Assembly: GCA_905221035.1 (NCBI GenBank)
Contig: CAJNBP010000012.1
Coordinates: forward strand, 1 to 43,705
Reading direction: 5' to 3'
DNA from: a bacterium
GTDB lineage: Bacteria; Bacillota; Bacilli; Lactobacillales; Streptococcaceae
DNA length: 43,705 nt
Every line of letters starts with the position of its first letter. Within the stretch, counting starts at the first letter, position 1. Of the stretch, positions 1 through 8,677 are shown piece after piece. Position numbers and translations under genes: made by a program. A model generated the notes under the pieces. It worked only from the letters and a program-made list of their open reading frames with translations, was not told the DNA's origin and did not search any database.

Positions 1-3000
1 TGTGACGCAGCTGGCACGTTAGGTCCTGCCTCTTGTGTTTTCGGTAATGTTACTTTTACATAACGAGTTACATAACCGTCAGCATCCCCGTATTCTGATA
101 CAGTCTTATTCGCTAAATCTGAACCATTTTGGTTAACCCATTCATAAGTTGTACCATCTGGTAAATCTTTTGAACCATTAATCGTTGTTACTGCATTTCT
201 TGCTTGGTCATCCGTTAATGCACTTCCGTAATTTGTTTCAACTTTAGTAGCATTTTCACCTACATCAAACACCGTATGCGAAACTGTGCCAGAATGTTCT
301 AGTCTATCATTTCCTGAAGCATTATTTGAAAATCTGCCTTCTCTATATTTTGCACCGAAAACATAACTTGTTGTTCCTACAGGATCATTTCTCAAATAAT
401 TTTGAATATATCCATCAGGTTTAGCTGTTCCATTTTGTTTAACAAACCAGTCAAAACCTTGAGGGAGATTACCAGGATTAGTATAGTAAGCACCCTCATT
501 TTGATTTCTAGCGACACCTGCAAAATCATAAACTCTAGTAGCTACTGGGAATGTTGGAAGAACTTTGTAATTAATAGTAACTGGAGTTGTTCTTGTATTA
601 TCAGCAAACACAACAGTTGCTGATGCTGTTTTATTAGTATTTGATGGAGTACTTGTATCTAATGTAACCTCAACTCTAGCATCACTAGGAATATCTACTT
701 TCTTATCACCATCTTGCAATTGCACTAAGCTACGTTTATCTGTATCAGACAAGGTTTCACCTTGTTTCAAGTTAATGGTAGGTCGTGCTACTACATTATA
801 GTTTTGTGCAACAGGTACATCCACTTCATCTGTAGAACGGTCTGGATAAGTCACCGTTACAGTCACAACTTTCTTACCATCTACTGTTTTAACAGCTCCA
901 TTATCCTTAAGTGCTTTAGTCACTCCTGCCTGAGTTGCTTCTTCAGATAAATGCGGTATATTTACTTGATCTGTGATTTTATTAGCATCCGTTGCTGGAA
1001 TATTGCTTCCTAAATTGTTGAAGCTTACTGCATTTGTTGGTGTTGTTGGATCATATTTTTCTTTTTGTTCCTTCACAACCATTTTGAACTTAACAGTTGT
1101 AGTATTGGTTGGAGTCGTTTTGTCAGAAACTGTTAACGTAATAGTTCTATCACCAAGTCCATTTTGTGTTTCTACGACACCTGTAATTGTATGGCTTAGT
1201 GGGCTAGCTTCCGTAGCATTATCGCTAGATAACCAAACTTCTCTGCTCGCCTGAGGATCTTTATTAAACCAAATACCATTTGGCATCCCATTTCCACGAA
1301 GTTCTTTAATCTTACCTGTGTTATCTGAGGCTTTTATCGTAACATTTGCTTTTTCACCACGATATACCGTTACTTTCGGTAAGTTTGCATCAGGGGTTCC
1401 TTCTGATAGTGTAATATCACGACCATCGTCACCAACTAGTTTTACAACCGGTTTAACCGTATCAACAACTTCTACCGTTATTGTTTTTTCATCAGATTGT
1501 TTTCCTTGGCTATCTGTAGCCCTATATTTTACAGTGTATCTGCCAAGTTCTCGTGTGTTAATCACGTTAGTTGTAGAACTATCATTAACGGAAATAATTT
1601 CAACTGATGTTCCATTACCTCTTGTTAAGTTTTTATCATCTTCCTTATCGCTTGCAGTGACTAAACTATTCAAATCAAGTGTCGAACCATATGCAACGAC
1701 TTTCTTATCTCCTTGGAAAGCAGCTGCTAACGTTGGTTTTTCGTTGGTTACGTTAATCGGTTCCCATCTATACGGACTACCATAGCCATTTTCCTTAATA
1801 TTTGCAATTGCATAAGCTCTATCATCATCTGGATCATTTGGTTTTAACGGTCTATTTGAAGGGCGTGGTGTACTTTCTTTAATAGACTCTTTCATTTCAA
1901 GAGTAATTGTACTAGTAAATGTATCAGTATTACTATTACTATAAGAAAGAACTCTAGCATACGTTTCATTCGTAGATGTCCATGCTCCACCTATAGAATC
2001 TCGTTTTACACCAAATTCTCGTTTTTGATTTGTCTGAGCATCATAATAACTAATATAGAATTTCCCTGAATCATGAGGTACAGTTACTGTAATGTTTTTA
2101 GCTCCAGCATACAAGCTATTGCCACCTGTTTCTGACGGTTGAATTCTAGCTTCCCCTACTGCTACTACAACATTCTTCTCAGAACTTTCTACATTCAATC
2201 GACTTTGTATAACTTTTACAGGATCTTTAGGGACAAGTTGCGGTTGGCTGTCAGCATAGTTACTATTTAACCCTCTATCTAGAGTAACTTCCCATGTACC
2301 ATCGTTATTTACAGTAGTTTCTTTAAGAGTCTGACCTTTTACTTTTACTGTAATTTTAGACCCTGCAATACCTGTTCCTTTTAAAGTTCTATCTGTTGAT
2401 AAAACTTTGTCTCCAACCGTTGGTGTTACTGTAGGCGCTTCTGGTTTCGCCACTTTATCATGAGAAACATCTATACTTGAACCATCAGAGAAAGTCACTT
2501 TGACAACTTTATTCGTTTCATTTGTTGTCCCTGCTGTAAACGTAGGATTCCCTTTTAACGTTCGGTTGACTTGTTTTAGTTTTTCAGCAAAACTTTGTTT
2601 GATTGCTGATGTAAAGTTACCACTTGTAACATCAGTATTCCTATATTCTACTTTATCAGTTGGATATGCAATATCGTTCGCATAAGCCTCTGCAAGTGAT
2701 GAAACTGTAATATTGTGAGTCGCATTAACCGTTGCACCTGCTGCATCCGTTGTTGTATACGTTAAAGTATACTCACCTTTTTTCAAATAATCATTATTTA
2801 CTAGGTTAACAACTTCATTTCCTTTTCTAATTGTAAGGGTAAAGTTATCACTAGCTGTATTTCCTACTGTCTTGTTCGCATCATCTTCTTGGTCTCTTAC
2901 CGTTACAAGGTCTTTCAATCCTGCCATTGTCAAGCTACCATCAGCTATGTAATTACGAGTGTTTGGCGCCTTGACTGTGATTGTTGGATTTGTATTGGTT

Positions 3001-6000
3001 GGTTTGGCAGCAGTAACCCATCCAGCATTTTCACCAGTTGGATCCGACGGATTTCCTACATTATTATCATAATGCACACGCATTGTAACATCATTAGTTG
3101 CAGAAAGCGTAAACGGAATATTGTTCTTTGGATCTTTAATATGGAAAGTCAATACTTTCTCAGAAACATTTTTTCCATCAGTTACTCGTAACTCAGTTAG
3201 ATTAGCTTTTGCTGTATCAGTTATTTGCCAGCTGTTACCAACTTTTCTAACTCCATATTCGTAAACCGTATTGTTACCATTTTTTACCTGTACATAGAGT
3301 AATCCAGCATCATGAGGAACTTTAACAGTAATATCGCGTCCCGCTTGAACTGGAGTATCAATAGAGATTGCTCTAGCTAATTGTACATCTACTGTCGCTG
3401 GTCTTGATTCAGCACCATTTTTAGATTGCGTAATAGAAATTCCTCTATCAGCTTTCGTATTTGCATCCTGTTTAGTATTTTGCGTTAACTTTTCATTTTG
3501 TTTTAAGTTGTACGTCCAGTTTCCTTGATTGTTAACAGTTGCTGTACCAGTTGTACCATCTTGTAAGGTTACTGTAATTGTTGAACCAGCTATACCTGTA
3601 CCTGAAATACTACGGTCAGTTGATACTAGAGTTCCTCCTTGATTTCGAGGAGTAGTGATAGTTGGTGCCACTGGCAGAACTTTGTATTTGAAGTAATAGG
3701 TCTTACTATTTCTATTAGCATCTGTAACTGTTATCTCTCGTGTATATGACCCAGGCCCAAAATTATCAGGAACATTCCCTGTAAACGTTGGTTGATATGG
3801 AGAAGTTTCTACATACTTCCCTGTTGATGATACGGAACTTGACACCCTAACGCCTGTTGGAAGATCGCCTCCTCCAATTGTGAAGTTAGTAATTTTTCCT
3901 AGATTATCATACGCTTCTAGTCTAGGTACAAATGGCTGACCTTGGACTACTTCGTATACAGCAGGATCGTTTTCTGCGGGTCTTGTGTCTGGAAGTGCTG
4001 TAGTACTTTGTCCCATTTTAACTACAGGAGGTAGACTATCCACCGGCACAGTTACTCTATTACTTTCACTAGCATCACTATTTCCAAAGTAAGATATTGC
4101 GCTAACTACTGTACCCGGTTTAGCATACCCTGCTTTTAACGAAATTGAATCCCCTGAGATTTGAATTCCATCCCCATTACTAGTCCAAGTTCCATTTTGA
4201 GGGTTGCGTATTAAGGTTACCGTTTTACTTTGATTATTTTCATTTGTATAAGAAACCTCTACCTTATCCACGTTTCTATTTTTATCAGGATTAGAATTAG
4301 AGTAAGGATTTACTGTCACAGCACCCTCATTATTAGCGCTAACTGTCGGTGCGCTCGGCTTTTCTTGCAAACCTCTCGCCATGAAATACATATTCGCTGT
4401 ACTATGCTCAAGAGATCTCATACCTGCTCCGTAATAAATCGGTGCATACTGTGCATCTGTATGTGTTTTATAAGAAATTCTTATTATCCCGTTATCAAGG
4501 GTGAAATGATATATCTCTTTAGAATTATCTTTTAATCCTTTCATATTCCTCTCTGCTCTAGCTACCACTTCACTAGAAACAGCTGTTGATGCCGGCCATT
4601 GTTTGAATTTATTAATAGTAGGTCCTAAATAGTAATATCCATCTGAACTTTTATTATTTGTAGGAGGAGTGTCTGTCCTCTGAGTTGAACCGACCTTAGC
4701 TATAAAATCAGTATCCGTCACATCTCTAAGACTATTGAAATTATAATTATGGTCTGTCCGTGTATTAGCAGGACCAAAAGTTGCTTTCCCAGCACCTATT
4801 GTATCCTTTATTTTTCTGCCCCATTCCTCTTTAAAAGTACCAGTTCCTGCTACATACGACTTACTACTACCTCCATGTGTTCTCGTAACCGCAAGAGTCT
4901 CTGTAATAGTGTGTCCATTTGGTAATGTAAACCAATAATAAGCATTCTGGTGCCCCTTATTTGCACTATTAAAAGTTAAATCCCATCTAAAGTCACCATT
5001 ACCTAAATTTGTAACAGTAATCTTAGCCTCATTTACAGCGTCACTTACTGGCACTAAATTGCCTTCAGTAGGCTTTTCAGCAAGCCCTCTATGAAGCGCG
5101 TACAAATAAGTCTCTGCAGGCAAACCTGAACCGTCCCCATTTTGAACAATATACGCCCTTTTTGTATCAAGTCCTATTGGATTATTTCTAAAATCAGCGC
5201 CTCTCTCCATTCTATTCCCATTTATAACATCACGTTTTCCTGAGTTTTCGCGAGTAACAGCAAGAGCTAGTTTTTTTTCTGCTTGTCTTCCTTGTTCGAT
5301 AAGTGACTGAATTTTTTCATCTGTTAAGTCTGGTTGTTGTAATCCTTCATTTACAGAACGAATAATATCTTCTGTTCCTTTTATCAGTTCTTTCGTCTCA
5401 GGTCTTGTAATTTCACTAGCAAATTTGAAGTATGTATTCAAGCTCTGAGATAGTTTTTCTAATTTTTCTTTTGGAGTTGCACCTTCGCTAGCTTCTGGTT
5501 GAACTTCAGTGCTCCCCCTTCTTCCTCTACGAGAACTTCTGCTTGGGAGGGCTGTGCTGTCAGCCTCTAATGACTCACTTCCATTTTTTTCTGACGGTTT
5601 AGCCTCATCTACTTTTTTAGCTACTTCTTGAACTGATTTAACAGCGTCTTTCACAAGCGTCAATTGTGAATCTATTTGTTCTTGTGTAGCATTTTTATCC
5701 GCTAAAACTTTTTTAGCTTCTGCAATCACTGTATTTAGCTTCGCTTTTTTAGCTCCATCAGTTATAGATGCTACTTTGCTTTCCAAATCTGTTAAAGCTG
5801 TTTCTAACTCAGTAACATTTACTTTTCTAGCTTCAGTAGAGGCTACATCACTTTGTGCTTTGTCAGTAGTCAATGCAGGGTTTTCTATTTTTTCAGATAC
5901 ATTACTAGTCGTAGACTCAGTATTTTCGCTATGATTTGATGAATCTGATACTACTGGATTTTCTACACTTGTAGTTCCTGTACTTATTCCAGCTCTTGTA

Positions 6001-6275
6001 GGAGTTGTTGACTCTGAAGTTGAGTTTGGAGTGATAGCTGGATCATTAGGATCACCTGCTGACCCACTATCTCCCGATGCATCTCCTCCGCCACCAGCGG
6101 CTGTCTGATGTGTACTATTGGCTGTTGCAGGAGAGACGGTCATATCCGCCTTAGCTACTCCATTCGCAAAAAAGATGAGCGCTGCAATCGCCACACTCGC
6201 AGCACCAAAATGGTACTTTCTTATAGAATAACGGTAAACTTTTTCACCATTGTCGTCACGCTTTTTACCAAACAT
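1..6275 (-). CDS. Giant YSIRK-signal cell-wall surface adhesin (partial; C-terminus beyond left edge)
   Basis: An open frame without stops runs from ATG 6275 to the window edge, giving at least 2091 residues. AAAGGA lies 5 nt upstream of the ATG. Residues 16-20 are YSIRK, followed by a hydrophobic core and probable signal peptidase cleavage after AKA at residue 43. A Ser/Thr/Gly-rich linker follows (about 44-150), then a charged helical FIVAR-like segment (about 150-225), an SRSSRRGRRG patch near 245, and a non-repeated region rich in aromatic residues (about 280-640) that is the likely binding head. After that comes a beta-rich stalk: two copies of an Ig-like module opening STDR.(I/L).GTGIAGS.ITV (from about 870 and 1277), cadherin/HYR-like units, and a Rib/alpha-like unit near 1762-1820 ending VTVTYPDRSTDEVDVPV. 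A C-terminal LPXTG anchor is expected but lies outside. YSIRK proteins are secreted at the septum and sortase-anchored. The ligand is not predictable from sequence. Confidence 0.9.
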   Translation of the reverse strand, partial: MFGKKRDDNGEKVYRYSIRKYHFGAASVAIAALIFFANGVAKADMTVSPATANSTHQTAAGGGGDASGDSGSAGDPNDPAITPNSTSESTTPTRAGISTGTTSVENPVVSDSSNHSENTESTTSNVSEKIENPALTTDKAQSDVASTEARKVNVTELETALTDLESKVASITDGAKKAKLNTVIAEAKKVLADKNATQEQIDSQLTLVKDAVKSVQEVAKKVDEAKPSEKNGSESLEADSTALPSRSSRRGRRGSTEVQPEASEGATPKEKLEKLSQSLNTYFKFASEITRPETKELIKGTEDIIRSVNEGLQQPDLTDEKIQSLIEQGRQAEKKLALAVTRENSGKRDVINGNRMERGADFRNNPIGLDTKRAYIVQNGDGSGLPAETYLYALHRGLAEKPTEGNLVPVSDAVNEAKITVTNLGNGDFRWDLTFNSANKGHQNAYYWFTLPNGHTITETLAVTRTHGGSSKSYVAGTGTFKEEWGRKIKDTIGAGKATFGPANTRTDHNYNFNSLRDVTDTDFIAKVGSTQRTDTPPTNNKSSDGYYYLGPTINKFKQWPASTAVSSEVVARAERNMKGLKDNSKEIYHFTLDNGIIRISYKTHTDAQYAPIYYGAGMRSLEHSTANMYFMARGLQEKPSAPTVSANNEGAVTVNPYSNSNPDKNRNVDKVEVSYTNENNQSKTVTLIRNPQNGTWTSNGDGIQISGDSISLKAGYAKPGTVVSAISYFGNSDASESNRVTVPVDSLPPVVKMGQSTTALPDTRPAENDPAVYEVVQGQPFVPRLEAYDNLGKITNFTIGGGDLPTGVRVSSSVSSTGKYVETSPYQPTFTGNVPDNFGPGSYTREITVTDANRNSKTYYFKYKVLPVAPTITTPRNQGGTLVSTDRSISGTGIAGSTITVTLQDGTTGTATVNNQGNWTYNLKQNEKLTQNTKQDANTKADRGISITQSKNGAESRPATVDVQLARAISIDTPVQAGRDITVKVPHDAGLLYVQVKNGNNTVYEYGVRKVGNSWQITDTAKANLTELRVTDGKNVSEKVLTFHIKDPKNNIPFTLSATNDVTMRVHYDNNVGNPSDPTGENAGWVTAAKPTNTNPTITVKAPNTRNYIADGSLTMAGLKDLVTVRDQEDDANKTVGNTASDNFTLTIRKGNEVVNLVNNDYLKKGEYTLTYTTTDAAGATVNATHNITVSSLAEAYANDIAYPTDKVEYRNTDVTSGNFTSAIKQSFAEKLKQVNRTLKGNPTFTAGTTNETNKVVKVTFSDGSSIDVSHDKVAKPEAPTVTPTVGDKVLSTDRTLKGTGIAGSKITVKVKGQTLKETTVNNDGTWEVTLDRGLNSNYADSQPQLVPKDPVKVIQSRLNVESSEKNVVVAVGEARIQPSETGGNSLYAGAKNITVTVPHDSGKFYISYYDAQTNQKREFGVKRDSIGGAWTSTNETYARVLSYSNSNTDTFTSTITLEMKESIKESTPRPSNRPLKPNDPDDDRAYAIANIKENGYGSPYRWEPINVTNEKPTLAAAFQGDKKVVAYGSTLDLNSLVTASDKEDDKNLTRGNGTSVEIISVNDSSTTNVINTRELGRYTVKYRATDSQGKQSDEKTITVEVVDTVKPVVKLVGDDGRDITLSEGTPDANLPKVTVYRGEKANVTIKASDNTGKIKELRGNGMPNGIWFNKDPQASREVWLSSDNATEASPLSHTITGVVETQNGLGDRTITLTVSDKTTPTNTTTVKFKMVVKEQKEKYDPTTPTNAVSFNNLGSNIPATDANKITDQVNIPHLSEEATQAGVTKALKDNGAVKTVDGKKVVTVTVTYPDRSTDEVDVPVAQNYNVVARPTINLKQGETLSDTDKRSLVQLQDGDKKVDIPSDARVEVTLDTSTPSNTNKTASATVVFADNTRTTPVTINYKVLPTFPVATRVYDFAGVARNQNEGAYYTNPGNLPQGFDWFVKQNGTAKPDGYIQNYLRNDPVGTTSYVFGAKYREGRFSNNASGNDRLEHSGTVSHTVFDVGENATKVETNYGSALTDDQARNAVTTINGSKDLPDGTTYEWVNQNGSDLANKTVSEYGDADGYVTRYVKVTLPKTQEAGPNVPAAS

Positions 6276-6340
6276 AAGCATATCCTTTCATTGTTTCAAC
6301 TAATTAACAAAAACGCTTTGAAACATAATATCTCAACACT

Positions 6341-6369
6341 ATACTAATACTTTTATAATTCGAAATCAA
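6341..6369 (-). promoter_or_regulatory. Candidate promoter of the surface adhesin gene
   Basis: On the minus strand TTGATT (6364-6369) and TAGTAT (6341-6346) are separated by 17 bp, about 65 nt before the adhesin start. Both hexamers deviate from consensus and the region is very AT-rich, so this is only the best candidate. Confidence 0.3.
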
Positions 6370-6438
6370 GCATTTACATAAAGTTTATTCAAAACAAAAA
6401 TACGACAACAATCGTCTTTATGAGCATTTTTCAAGAAT

Positions 6439-6456
6439 TATATATATATATATATA
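6439..6456. repeat. (TA)9 dinucleotide tract
   Basis: Nine TA units lie upstream of the adhesin gene. Slipped-strand length change here could alter local DNA bending. It is about 70 bp upstream of the candidate -35, so any effect on phase variation is speculation. The rest of 6276-6625 is AT-rich intergenic sequence with no gene that I can see. Confidence 0.7.
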
Positions 6457-6625
6457 TGCAAGTGTTGTTATACTTATGTTTCGAATATCTAAACTATAAA
6501 ATTTAATATAAACAAAAAACAGATCTTACCTTTTGCCTCGGAAAAATCTGTCATTATTTTATTTTAAATGGTAGACTGCCTATTCTTACTTTTTATAGAC
6601 AGCGGATTGATAAAAGCTTATTATT

Positions 6626-6726
6626 GAGTAAAGGGTTTGTTACCGAAAAAACCTAACCACGGTTTGCGAATGCTATCTTTGCTGGTTTATCTGTATTTTT
6701 TTAGTTCCAAGAATGCCATCTTGACC
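6626..6726 (-). pseudogene. Relic of a second Rpn-family nuclease gene (internal fragment)
   Basis: These 101 nt align without gaps to 7132-7232 inside the intact Rpn gene, with about 12 mismatches by eye (roughly 88% identity). They match the segment encoding VKMAFLELKKY to FFGNKPFTQ. The relic reads VKMAFLELKKYR and then hits a stop, and has further stops after FTQ. It has no start or catalytic part and lies 13 nt after the stop of the intact gene in the same orientation. It looks like the remains of a tandem paralogue removed by recombination or decay. Confidence 0.8.
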
Positions 6727-6739
6727 CTTAGTGCTGGTC

Positions 6740-7735
6740 TTACAACAAGGTCTCGAACTCAGCGACAGTCATGCCTAACTGCTGACTTGCAACCTCCGAA
6801 GCCAGAAGACCTTGGCGAACCATATCTAGGAAAGCAAAAAGTCTCCCTTCTTCCCTTCCTTCAACTTTCCCACGCTCTAGACCTTGTTCAACTCCCTCTG
6901 CTCGTCCTCGTTCAAGACCACGCTCTAAACCTTTTTCAAGACCTTCTGCACGCCCACGTTCAAGACCACGTTCCAAACCTTTTTCTTCAGCTTGTTCCAA
7001 GGCATAGTCCTGTGCTAACAAGGCTTGTTCTTCGCGCATACGTAGTTGACTAAACATTTTCCTGTCCTCCTCGGACCAGCTCTTATAGTCTAGCAGTTGG
7101 TCTGCCTGGCTGATGGCTCGCTCGGGTTGCTGGGTAAAGGGTTTATTCCCGAAAAACTCCAACCAGGGCTTGCGAATGCTATCTTCGCTGGTTTCTATGT
7201 ATTTTTTTAGTTCCAAGAACGCCATCTTGACCAGATGGTTTTCTTGTCCATTGTTTGTGATGGTTAAGACCTCACCTGTCGTGTCCTCTCGCATGCTAAA
7301 GCTGTGAAAAGCCAAGTCGTCCGAGAAGTAGTTGCTATCCACGATAGCGATAGCGTATACTGGTGCGATATATTTGTAACTCTGGTGGGTATCACCTTCT
7401 CGCTGGCGAATTTTTTCAAGATTCTGATTGACCTGACTGCACAGATAAGCCCACAGGCGATTGATGAAAAAATTCTGATGATGCACCTGAATCTCAATAA
7501 TTACTTGAGTTCCATTATCTAATTCCGCCAAGACGTCTATACTGGTATAGAAATCCTGCGCCGAGTACGGCAGGGAAGGCAAGACATGAATATTGCTCCC
7601 CTCCAAAATGGTTACATTTTTTGCTGGTAAATCCAGCATATCGCGGATAAATTGACAAGTGATTTCTGGATTGCTAAAGATTTTCTTAGCAACCAAGTCA
7701 TTGGTCGGGCTGATGCCCGGATGACGTAATGTCAT
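6740..7735 (-). CDS. Rpn-family PD-(D/E)XK nuclease / putative transposase
   Basis: 331 residues. The N-terminal nuclease domain shows SIDVLAELDNGTQVIIEIQVHHQ-type spacing with D67 and E81-x-Q83, the PD-(D/E)xQ variant of the active site. The middle region (about 90-225) is typical of recombination-promoting nucleases. From residue 251 there are three 16-residue units of the type (E)(K/Q)GLERGLERGRAEG, then a short helical tail to residue 331. The start has AAAGGAG 7 nt upstream. A TGG-TATAAT extended -10 (7751-7756) is so close that its transcript would start inside the SD, so the true promoter is uncertain. E. coli Rpn proteins cut DNA, promote RecA-independent recombination, and act in phage defence with an internally initiated inhibitor. 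An internal start of that kind is present here at M227. The family is often annotated as transposase, but there are no inverted repeats around this copy. Confidence 0.85.
   Translation of the reverse strand: MTLRHPGISPTNDLVAKKIFSNPEITCQFIRDMLDLPAKNVTILEGSNIHVLPSLPYSAQDFYTSIDVLAELDNGTQVIIEIQVHHQNFFINRLWAYLCSQVNQNLEKIRQREGDTHQSYKYIAPVYAIAIVDSNYFSDDLAFHSFSMREDTTGEVLTITNNGQENHLVKMAFLELKKYIETSEDSIRKPWLEFFGNKPFTQQPERAISQADQLLDYKSWSEEDRKMFSQLRMREEQALLAQDYALEQAEEKGLERGLERGRAEGLEKGLERGLERGRAEGVEQGLERGKVEGREEGRLFAFLDMVRQGLLASEVASQQLGMTVAEFETLL
6842..6985 (-). repeat. Three 48-bp tandem repeats in the Rpn C-terminal region
   Basis: Codons 251-266, 267-282 and 283-298 form three consecutive 16-codon units. 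The first two are almost identical at protein level (EKGLERGLERGRAEG, then L or V) and the third has diverged (EQGLERGKVEGREEGR). In-frame repeats of this kind can expand or contract by slippage without breaking the frame. Confidence 0.85.
7055..7071 (-). promoter_or_regulatory. Intragenic ribosome binding site and ATG inside the Rpn gene
   Basis: AGGAGG (7066-7071) stands 8 nt upstream of an in-frame ATG (7057-7055, M227). Initiation here would give a 105-residue protein starting MFSQLRMREE that contains only the repeat and tail part. The hexamer also encodes Glu-Glu, so it could be coincidence. Its match and spacing are better than at most annotated starts in the window. Confidence 0.5.
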
Positions 7736-7886
7736 ACTTTCTCTCCTTTCATTATACCATAGTTTTAAATCTAGATTCGATGGTTCTATCTATTTATTCG
7801 GAAAAAGTAGAAAGAGTAGAGAAAATCAGGAGAAATTTCAAACTATATTATTTATTTGAAAGAGATGGACGCCCAGCATAGATATT

Positions 7887-7929
7887 ATAAAGCTTACAAA
7901 AACAAAAGAGCTAGCCTAAGCTAACTCTT
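7887..7929 (-). terminator. Rho-independent terminator after tRNA-Leu
   Basis: Read on the minus strand, AAGAGTTAGC and GCTAGCTCTT pair around a TTAG loop (arms 7920-7929 and 7906-7915), with one G-U pair that favours this strand, followed by TTTGTTTTTG. Confidence 0.8.
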
Positions 7930-7935
7930 ATCCTA

Positions 7936-8021
7936 TGCGGAGAGAGGGACTTGAACCCTCACGACCTAAAGCGGTCACAGGATCCTTAGTCCTGCGCGTC
8001 TGCCAATTCCGCCATCCCCGC
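7936..8021 (-). tRNA. tRNA-Leu (anticodon AAG)
   Basis: An 86-nt cloverleaf with a long variable arm, as in class II tRNAs. The acceptor GCGGGGA pairs with TCTCCGC, with discriminator A at 7936. The anticodon stem CAGGA/TCCTG encloses loop CTAAGGA, giving anticodon AAG (CUU codons). The T-loop GGTTCAAGTCC is intact. CCA is not encoded. Its own strong promoter lies just upstream and its terminator just downstream. Confidence 0.95.
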
Positions 8022-8036
8022 GTCGATTACTTTACT

Positions 8037-8065
8037 AGTATATCAACTTTTGGGATGCTTGTCAA
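8037..8065 (-). promoter_or_regulatory. Promoter of tRNA-Leu
   Basis: On the minus strand a consensus TTGACA (8060-8065) is followed by 17 bp and TATACT (8037-8042), about 16 nt before the tRNA 5' end. It separates tRNA transcription from the upstream codY-pncA operon. Confidence 0.85.
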
Positions 8066-8101
8066 CACTTTTTTCAAAATTTTTTCATTTCAGCAACCAA
8101 A

Positions 8102-8677
8102 TTACTCAGAAAGTTCATTTAGATTTTCATCTACTAACTTAGCTCCAAGTGTATTTTTGAAATGACCTAGAGCAAATTGATGATTTTCAGGCCAGATGGA
8201 AGCAACAGCTGGTTTAACAATCTCGATATCATATCCTAGATTATAGGCATCTATAGCTGTATGTAGGACACAGATGTCTGTCAAAACACCTGTTAAAATA
8301 ACTGTAGACACGCGACGCTCTCTCAAACGGATATCCAAGTCAGTCCCTGAAAAAGCTGAGTAATGACGTTTATCCATCCAAAAGACACGACTGTCTGAAC
8401 CATGCTCTTGATAAAAGATTCCCAAATCTCCGTATAAATTACGCCCACTAGTCCCAATCAAATTATGAGGAGGAAATAGCTTGCTTTCTGGATGGAAACA
8501 ATCGTTTTCTTCGTGAGCATCGATGGTAAAGAAAATGTAATCTCCTCTTTCAAAAGCTAATCGAGTTACCTTGCTAATGGCATCTGAAATAGCTTGAGCT
8601 GGAGCGCCTGCAGTCAATTTTCCACTATCAGCCACAAAATCTTCTGTATAATCAATCGAAATTAAAGCCTTAGTCAT
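8102..8677 (-). CDS. pncA: Nicotinamidase / isochorismatase-family hydrolase
   Basis: 191 residues, a single cysteine-hydrolase domain. The triad is visible as D9 (ISIDYTEDF), K103 (MDKRHYSAF) and C136 (GVLTDICVLHT). D53, H55 and H71 are candidate metal ligands. The enzyme deamidates nicotinamide to nicotinate for NAD salvage in the cytosol. Its ATG shares one base with the codY stop (TAATG), so the two genes are translationally coupled. codY-pncA is the arrangement in pneumococcus and points to CodY-linked expression. No convincing terminator is seen before the downstream tRNA. A general isochorismatase-like hydrolase is the only alternative, and the motif set favours PncA. Confidence 0.92.
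   Translation of the reverse strand: MTKALISIDYTEDFVADSGKLTAGAPAQAISDAISKVTRLAFERGDYIFFTIDAHEENDCFHPESKLFPPHNLIGTSGRNLYGDLGIFYQEHGSDSRVFWMDKRHYSAFSGTDLDIRLRERRVSTVILTGVLTDICVLHTAIDAYNLGYDIEIVKPAVASIWPENHQFALGHFKNTLGAKLVDENLNELSE

Noticed and set aside
402..3191. Several plus-strand open frames of 60-155 codons
   Set aside because: They are antisense to the giant adhesin, have no ribosome binding sites and show compositions expected of the complement of Thr/Val-rich coding sequence.
6520..6560. CAGAT...ATCTG hairpin as a terminator downstream of the Rpn relic
   Set aside because: Only five base pairs with a long loop and no T-run.
6740..7735. Calling the Rpn gene an insertion sequence
   Set aside because: No terminal inverted repeats or target duplications are visible around it; the family label transposase is historical.
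7935..8165. Plus-strand 76-codon frame beginning MRREGLEPSRPKAV
   Set aside because: It is the well-known artefact of translating a tRNA gene on the wrong strand.
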